DNA from: an uncultured Acetatifactor sp.
GTDB taxonomy: Bacteria > Bacillota > Clostridia > Lachnospirales > Lachnospiraceae
Assembly (NCBI GenBank): GCA_910586485.1
Contig: CAJUIA010000020.1
Span: 11,978-75,977 of the forward strand
Direction of reading: 5' to 3'
Length of the DNA: 64,000 nucleotides
In this document: piece by piece, positions 59,650-64,000 of the stretch
Layout of the letters: each line of letters opens with the position of its first letter
Position numbering within the stretch: position 1 is the stretch's first letter
Position numbers and translations under genes: made by a program
The notes under the pieces: generated by a model
Seen by the model: the letters and a program-made list of their open reading frames with translations, nothing else
What the model was told of the DNA's origin: nothing
Database searches by the model: none

Positions 59650-60639
59650 CTACAGCCAATTAAGCAGCAACGGTACCATGAACAGCAGAGCCGCCACACA
59701 GCCCCACAACGTCCCGGTGTATACAAACGCCTTCTTCTTTGAGACCGGAACCTCCCCAACAATTTTACCGGTCTGCCCATTGACATAAAAGGGATATTCC
59801 TTACCGTCGTATGTATACTGATATTTCCATACAGGCAATAACCCAAAACAGGAGCTGTTGCTCTTCACCCGGATCTCCTGACTGATGGACCGCACGGAAT
59901 GATACCCCGCATAGCTGGCCTGCAGCATGGCCGCCGCGTCCTCATTCATTTTTCTTTGCGCCCTGGCCTCTACCGCCTCTGCAGGCATGTTATATTTCTC
60001 CGCATAAAAGCCGGACATATATTCAGGGTTAAAATCTATAAGCTGGCTGTAATTATAGGGCTCCATCAAATCCATCACATTATCCGGCATAACCTCTGAG
60101 GCATCCACCGGAATCTTGTCAAAGCCGATGTCCATATCCCTGTTTACGGCATAATAGGAGGTTTCCGTATATTGCGTGTCACCGCTGGTCCATGTCCTCA
60201 CCTTTGTGCCCTCTCCCTGAAAGGAACAGTGGGTATCATAATTATAGAGCCAGTACGGCACATAAACACCCTGCATACTGTTCAGCCGCACCTCCGACAG
60301 AAAATCCGTAGGTACAAACAGATTCTTCTTAAACTTTTCCCGGATAGACTGCTTGCAGCTCTCCTTGCCCAGTTGAAAGGGCAGGATCAGCCTGGGAAGG
60401 TAACGCCCTTCCACCCGCTCATTTAAGATCAGATAGCTGTCACAGTAAGGGCACTGTGTGGCAGAAGTATGCTCTTCCACGTTGATCTCTCCGCCACAGT
60501 TGGGGCAGATTGTCATTTCCGGAGAAGTGCCGCCAGAAAGCTCCTGACTTTTTTCACTTTCACAAAAAGGGCAAAACATGGTATGCTTTTCCGGACTGTA
60601 AACCACGTTTCCCCCGCAGTTTTTACATTTAAAATACAT
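59650..60639 (-). CDS. Zinc-ribbon membrane protein, partner of the TPM protein
   Basis: A 329-residue protein from ATG 60,639. Two N-terminal zinc ribbons (CKNCGGNVVYSPEKHTMFCP with CESE; CPNCGGEI with CPYCDS), a large middle domain (VPYWLYNYDTHCSFQGEG, SSCFGLLPVWKYQYTYDG) and a C-terminal membrane helix (ALLFMVPLLLN). Related proteins are described as TFIIB-type zinc ribbon proteins, but I see no transcription domain. The frame opens at 60,690; 60,651 and 60,639 are nearer to an AGAGGG site and to the first ribbon. The gene precedes the TPM gene. Confidence 0.8.
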   Translation of the reverse strand: MYFKCKNCGGNVVYSPEKHTMFCPFCESEKSQELSGGTSPEMTICPNCGGEINVEEHTSATQCPYCDSYLILNERVEGRYLPRLILPFQLGKESCKQSIREKFKKNLFVPTDFLSEVRLNSMQGVYVPYWLYNYDTHCSFQGEGTKVRTWTSGDTQYTETSYYAVNRDMDIGFDKIPVDASEVMPDNVMDLMEPYNYSQLIDFNPEYMSGFYAEKYNMPAEAVEARAQRKMNEDAAAMLQASYAGYHSVRSISQEIRVKSNSSCFGLLPVWKYQYTYDGKEYPFYVNGQTGKIVGEVPVSKKKAFVYTGTLWGCVAALLFMVPLLLNWL

Positions 60640-60756
60640 ACTCCCTCTCATTCCGCAAAATCCGCCGCACCTGCCTTCCAAAAAGGCCATCCGCCTGCTT
60701 TCCGGTCTGCACGGTTTCTTTGCCGATCATATTGTATTAACATTTGTTCCTTTAAC

Positions 60757-60785
60757 AGAATAACATATTTCCAGCAGCAGCTCAA
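60757..60785 (-). promoter_or_regulatory. Possible promoter of the zinc-ribbon/TPM operon
   Basis: Minus-strand TTGAGC (60,780-60,785) and TATTCT (60,757-60,762) with a 17-base spacer, in the 282-base gap after tpiA. Nothing else is seen in that gap except the tpiA terminator. Confidence 0.4.
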
Positions 60786-60850
60786 CCAACGAAACCATAT
60801 TTTTCATGTGGAATGTCCGCTCTGCAAAAATATGTCGTTTCGGTGTACAG

Positions 60851-60887
60851 AAAATGCAGGAAATACCACACCTGAGGTATTCCCTGC
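60851..60887 (-). terminator. tpiA terminator
   Basis: Minus-strand hairpin with arms GCAGGGAATACC and GGTATTTCCTGC (one G-U), an 8-base loop and the tail ATTTTCTG, 35 bases past the tpiA stop. Confidence 0.75.
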
Positions 60888-60921
60888 ATCATATATATGC
60901 TTATATTTTCCCGTCTGCCAC

Positions 60922-61671
60922 TTATTTGTAATTGACAATCTTGCCAAAATCCACTTTCAGAGAAGCGCCTCCTACCAGTCCACCGTCAATATCCGGCTGT
61001 GCAAACAGTTCTGCCGCATTTCCGGCATTTACGGAACCGCCATACTGAATGCGCACTGCGGCTGCGGTGGCATCGTCATACATCTCGGCGATGCAGTCGC
61101 GAATGCCCTTACATACCTCCTGCGCCTGCTCCGTGGTTGCGGTCTTGCCGGTGCCGATAGCCCATATAGGCTCATAAGCAATCACCAGCTCCTTCACCTG
61201 ATCCGCAGTCACATCCACCAAATCGGACTTAATCTGCAGCCGGATCCAGTCCATGGTAACTCCCATCTCTCTCTGCTCCAGGCTCTCTCCGCAGCACAGG
61301 ATCGGCGTCAGCCCTGCCTCAAAGGCCTTCTTGACCTTCTTATTCAACAGCGCGTCGTCCTCCTTAAAATAATCTCTTCTCTCGGAGTGACCGATAATCA
61401 CATATTTTACGCCTGCATCTTTCAGCATGGCAGCGGAAATTTCGCCGGTGTATGCGCCCTTTTCCTCAAAATACATATTCTCGGCGCCGACCTCCACATT
61501 GCTTCCCTTCACTGCCTCCACAACAGGCACAATGTCGATAGCCGGAACGCAGTAAACCACATCCGCTTCGTCATTTTTTACCAGATCCTTTAATTCAGCA
61601 CACAGCTTAACGGCCTCACTGGGAGTCATATTCATTTTCCAGTTACCGGCTATGATCTTTCTTCTTGCCAT
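60922..61671 (-). CDS. tpiA: Triosephosphate isomerase
   Basis: A 249-residue TIM, converting dihydroxyacetone phosphate to glyceraldehyde-3-phosphate. It begins [20 protein letters not shown]; the catalytic His is in [16 protein letters not shown] and the Glu in [14 protein letters not shown], and the phosphate loop is [13 protein letters not shown]. Its first 29 bases overlap the end of the upstream membrane gene. It follows gap and pgk in a glycolytic cluster. Confidence 0.97.
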   Translation of the reverse strand: MARRKIIAGNWKMNMTPSEAVKLCAELKDLVKNDEADVVYCVPAIDIVPVVEAVKGSNVEVGAENMYFEEKGAYTGEISAAMLKDAGVKYVIIGHSERRDYFKEDDALLNKKVKKAFEAGLTPILCCGESLEQREMGVTMDWIRLQIKSDLVDVTADQVKELVIAYEPIWAIGTGKTATTEQAQEVCKGIRDCIAEMYDDATAAAVRIQYGGSVNAGNAAELFAQPDIDGGLVGGASLKVDFGKIVNYK

Positions 61672-62107
61672 TTTTTCCTCTTCCCTTCCTTCCGAAACTC
61701 AATGTTATGCCCAGCAGGAGCAAAAACGTCCCCACTAAACCCAAAATCTGCATGGGCTTCCGGTAAAAGCCTGCAGCCAGACAGCTTCCTGCCCCCATAC
61801 CTACCGTATAGATCACGGGCACGATTGCATTTTCCGGGTAATCCTCGTTCTCACCCTTGATCACCTTCTGATATTCCGCACCGTCCCATTCATGGTAATA
61901 GCGAATGACCGTGCACCCGTTCCCTGCACGCACCACCTCGCCCTCCGTGACTGCCGCCATTCCGGCAATGGTCAGGCTCCTGGCCCCTGATGCCTCAAGC
62001 TCTGCCACTGCCTTCCAGGTTCCGGCAAAGTATAACATATACACAGTACACAAAAGGCATGCGGCAAACCCTGCTGCCCGCAAAATACCTGAAATCTTAC
62101 CTGCCAT
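61643..62107 (-). CDS. Two-helix membrane protein, DUF3592-like
   Basis: A 154-residue protein between pgk and tpiA. Membrane segments lie near 8-28 and 122-140 ([19 protein letters not shown]); the domain between them ([31 protein letters not shown]) recalls DUF3592 proteins, with the usual 'variable-Y-x-V-dG-x-Y' strand. The basic tail ([15 protein letters not shown]) is encoded in the overlap with tpiA. No function can be given; co-transcription with glycolytic genes is likely but may be incidental. Confidence 0.7.
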   Translation of the reverse strand: MAGKISGILRAAGFAACLLCTVYMLYFAGTWKAVAELEASGARSLTIAGMAAVTEGEVVRAGNGCTVIRYYHEWDGAEYQKVIKGENEDYPENAIVPVIYTVGMGAGSCLAAGFYRKPMQILGLVGTFLLLLGITLSFGRKGRGKNGKKKDHSR

Positions 62108-62223
62108 AATCTTCCTTCGCCTTCACATTACCGCGGCAAACTGCCGCCAGCCTTCCGGCTCCCACACAGGAGAATGTTACCAGCGCTTCATATTTCTCTC
62201 TTGTTTTTCCAAATATACTTTTT

Positions 62224-63453
62224 TTATTCCGTTTTGTCGTCTGCTGCCGCCACGCCGGGAAGCACCTTGCCCTCCAGGAATTCCAGAGATGCACCGCCGC
62301 CGGTGGAAATGTGGCTCATCTTGTCACCAAAGCCCAGCTGATTTACAGCTGCTGCCGAATCGCCGCCGCCGATAATCGTGGTTGCATCGGTCTCTGCCAG
62401 CGCCTTCGCCACTGCAATCGTTCCTGCCGCCAAAGTAGGATTTTCAAACACGCCCATGGGACCGTTCCAAACCACGGTCTTTGCAGACTTCACGGCATCC
62501 GCAAAAAGAGCCTGGGTCTTCGGCCCAATATCCAGTCCCTCCATATCCGAAGGAATCTTGTCGGAATCTACATAAGATACCTCTACAGGCCCGTCAATGG
62601 GATCAGGGAAGCCTGCCGCAATGGTAGTATCAACAGGAAGCAGCAGCTTTTTGCCCAGCTTCTTTGCCTTATCCATCATTTCCTTACAGTAGTCAATCTT
62701 CTCGTCATCCACCAGAGAATTGCCCACTTCCATGCCCTGTGCTTTTAAGAAGGTGTATGCCATGCCGCCGCCGATAATCAAAGTATCGCACTTTTCCAAC
62801 AGATTGGAGATCACGTTCAGCTTATCCGCCACCTTTGCACCGCCTAAGATCGCCACAAACGGCCTCACGGGATTTTCCACCGCATTGCCCAGGAAATTAA
62901 TCTCCTTCTGCATCAGGTAGCCTACCACATTCTCGCCGCCCTTTGCCGTAATGAATTTCGTCACGCCCTCCACGGAAGCATGTGCCCTGTGGGATGAGCC
63001 GAAAGCGTCACACACATACAGATCAGCCAGATCAGCCAGCTCTTTGGAAAATTCTTCTCCGTTCTTGGTCTCTTCCTTGCCGCGGAAACGGGTATTCTGA
63101 AGCAGGACCACATCACCCTCCTGCATAGCCTCTACCGCCTTTGTAGCAGCCTCACCGGTCACATTGTAGTCAGCAACAAATACAACCTCCTTACCCAGCT
63201 TCTCTGACAGTCTCTTTGCCACGGGAGCCAGAGACTCCTTCTCATTGGGGCCTTCCTTTACCTTGCCCAGGTGGGAGCAGAGAATCACCTTGCCGCCATC
63301 CTTAATCAGCTTCTGGATCGTAGGCAGCGCCGCCACAATTCTGGTCTCATCGGTAATCTCGCCGTTCTTTAACGGAACGTTAAAGTCGCATCTTACCAGT
63401 ACGCGCTTGCCCTTTGCATTAATGTCATCAACGGATTTCTTATTTAATCCCAT
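62224..63453 (-). CDS. pgk: Phosphoglycerate kinase
   Basis: A 409-residue PGK, making ATP and 3-phosphoglycerate. The N-terminal domain has [16 protein letters not shown] and [15 protein letters not shown], the C-terminal nucleotide site has [28 protein letters not shown] and [12 protein letters not shown]. The open frame begins at 63,468; GGAGG eight bases before ATG 63,453 sets the start [15 protein letters not shown]. It lies between gap and the DUF3592-like gene. Confidence 0.97.
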   Translation of the reverse strand: MGLNKKSVDDINAKGKRVLVRCDFNVPLKNGEITDETRIVAALPTIQKLIKDGGKVILCSHLGKVKEGPNEKESLAPVAKRLSEKLGKEVVFVADYNVTGEAATKAVEAMQEGDVVLLQNTRFRGKEETKNGEEFSKELADLADLYVCDAFGSSHRAHASVEGVTKFITAKGGENVVGYLMQKEINFLGNAVENPVRPFVAILGGAKVADKLNVISNLLEKCDTLIIGGGMAYTFLKAQGMEVGNSLVDDEKIDYCKEMMDKAKKLGKKLLLPVDTTIAAGFPDPIDGPVEVSYVDSDKIPSDMEGLDIGPKTQALFADAVKSAKTVVWNGPMGVFENPTLAAGTIAVAKALAETDATTIIGGGDSAAAVNQLGFGDKMSHISTGGGASLEFLEGKVLPGVAAADDKTE

Positions 63454-63491
63454 TTTTCCAACCTCCAATTTTTATTATCTCACACGAAACA

Positions 63492-63515
63492 GGGCCCGGT
63501 CCAATGACCGGACCC
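63492..63515 (-). repeat. Hairpin in the gap-pgk space
   Basis: Arms GGGTCCGGTC and GACCGGGCCC (one mismatch or wobble) with a 4-base loop, 24 bases past the gap stop. No T-run follows, so it is more likely an mRNA processing or stability hairpin between gap and pgk than a terminator. Confidence 0.55.
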
Positions 63516-63539
63516 CAAAGGTCTAGTAGTTCTTTATTT

Positions 63540-64000
63540 TCAGCCCAGCTCGCTGAAGTACTTGATGGTACGAACCATCTGAGAGGTGTAGCTGTTCTCG
63601 TTGTCATACCAGGAAACAACCTGTACCTGCGTATTGCCGTCCTCCATGGGAGCTACCATGGTCTGGGTTGCATCAAACAGGGAGCCGTAGGTCATGCCGA
63701 TTACGTCAGAGGATACGATCTCGTCCGTATTATATCCGTAAGACTCGGTCTGTGCAGCCTTCATAGCGTCGTTGATCTGCTCCTTGGTAACCTTGCCCTT
63801 AACAACGGCTACCAGAATGGTGGTAGAACCGGTAGGGGTAGGCACACGCTGAGCGGAGCCGATCAGCTTGCCGTTCAGCTCAGGGATAACCAGGCCGATT
63901 GCCTTAGCAGCGCCGGTGGAGTTAGGAACGATGTTCTGTGCGCCGGCACGGCTTCTTCTCTTGTCGCCCTTTCTCTGAGGTCCGTCAAGGATCATCTGAT
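63540..64000 (-). CDS. gap: Glyceraldehyde-3-phosphate dehydrogenase, 3' part
   Basis: The last 153 codons of GAPDH, open at the right edge. Readable stretches are [60 protein letters not shown] and the end [20 protein letters not shown]. The N-terminal NAD domain and catalytic Cys lie outside. It heads the gap-pgk-tpiA cluster. Confidence 0.95.
   Translation of the reverse strand, partial: QMILDGPQRKGDKRRSRAGAQNIVPNSTGAAKAIGLVIPELNGKLIGSAQRVPTPTGSTTILVAVVKGKVTKEQINDAMKAAQTESYGYNTDEIVSSDVIGMTYGSLFDATQTMVAPMEDGNTQVQVVSWYDNENSYTSQMVRTIKYFSELG

Noticed and set aside
60469..61593. A 374-codon plus-strand open frame opposite tpiA
   Set aside because: It is antisense to tpiA and the zinc-ribbon gene and has the composition of a shadow frame.

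Overview
The window looks like the chromosome of a motile, spore-forming Lachnospiraceae-type Clostridium. It carries a Firmicutes fla/che operon with FliY, CheC and CheD, a CodY gene next to flgB, PolC, sporulation genes (sigK, gpr, spoIIP) and Gram-positive promoter and ribosome-binding sites. All calls come from reading the sequence; no database search was run. Only rpsT is on the plus strand. Everything else, including the one tRNA, is on the minus strand, so transcription runs right to left.

1-31,992 is one long flagellar and chemotaxis operon. Read from its promoter upstream of flgB it runs flgB, flgC, fliE, fliF, fliG, fliH, fliI, fliJ, motE-like, fliK, flgD, a TIGR02530-type gene, flgE, flbD, motA, motB, fliL, fliM, fliY, cheY, fliO, fliP, fliQ, fliR, flhB, flhA, flhF, flhG, a PilZ gene, cheB, cheA, cheW, cheC, cheD, a small membrane protein gene and sigD, which is cut by the left edge. 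Many genes overlap by 1-20 nt.

32,000-41,900 holds codY, topA, a small lipoprotein gene, tRNA-Glu(CUC), polC and ispG. 41,900-44,700 holds dprA and comM. 44,900-49,100 holds a PilT-like ATPase, a degenerate HD-GYP protein and an AAA-ATPase/PD-(D/E)XK protein. 49,400-56,000 holds sigK (with no pro-sequence), hemW, lepA, spoIIP and gpr. 56,000-64,000 holds a GH20 enzyme, rpsT, a TPM-domain protein with a zinc-ribbon partner, and the glycolytic genes tpiA, pgk and gap (gap cut by the right edge).

The genes are mostly familiar. The unexplained material is structural DNA/RNA: (i) two diverged copies of a 150-200 nt dyad-symmetric element (dprA/ispG gap and spoIIP/lepA gap) whose inner stem has compensatory changes; (ii) two copies of an 88-nt twin-hairpin element in the flgB leader and the flgC-fliE gap, also with compensatory changes; (iii) perfect short palindromes with a GAA/TTC triloop, one of them inside a 78-nt in-frame insertion in the AAA-ATPase gene; (iv) a run of five adjacent perfect hairpins upstream of that gene. 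Unusual protein regions include tandem helical repeats on FlgD, a Met/Gln/Pro linker in FliY and an Arg/Gly-rich linker in PolC.
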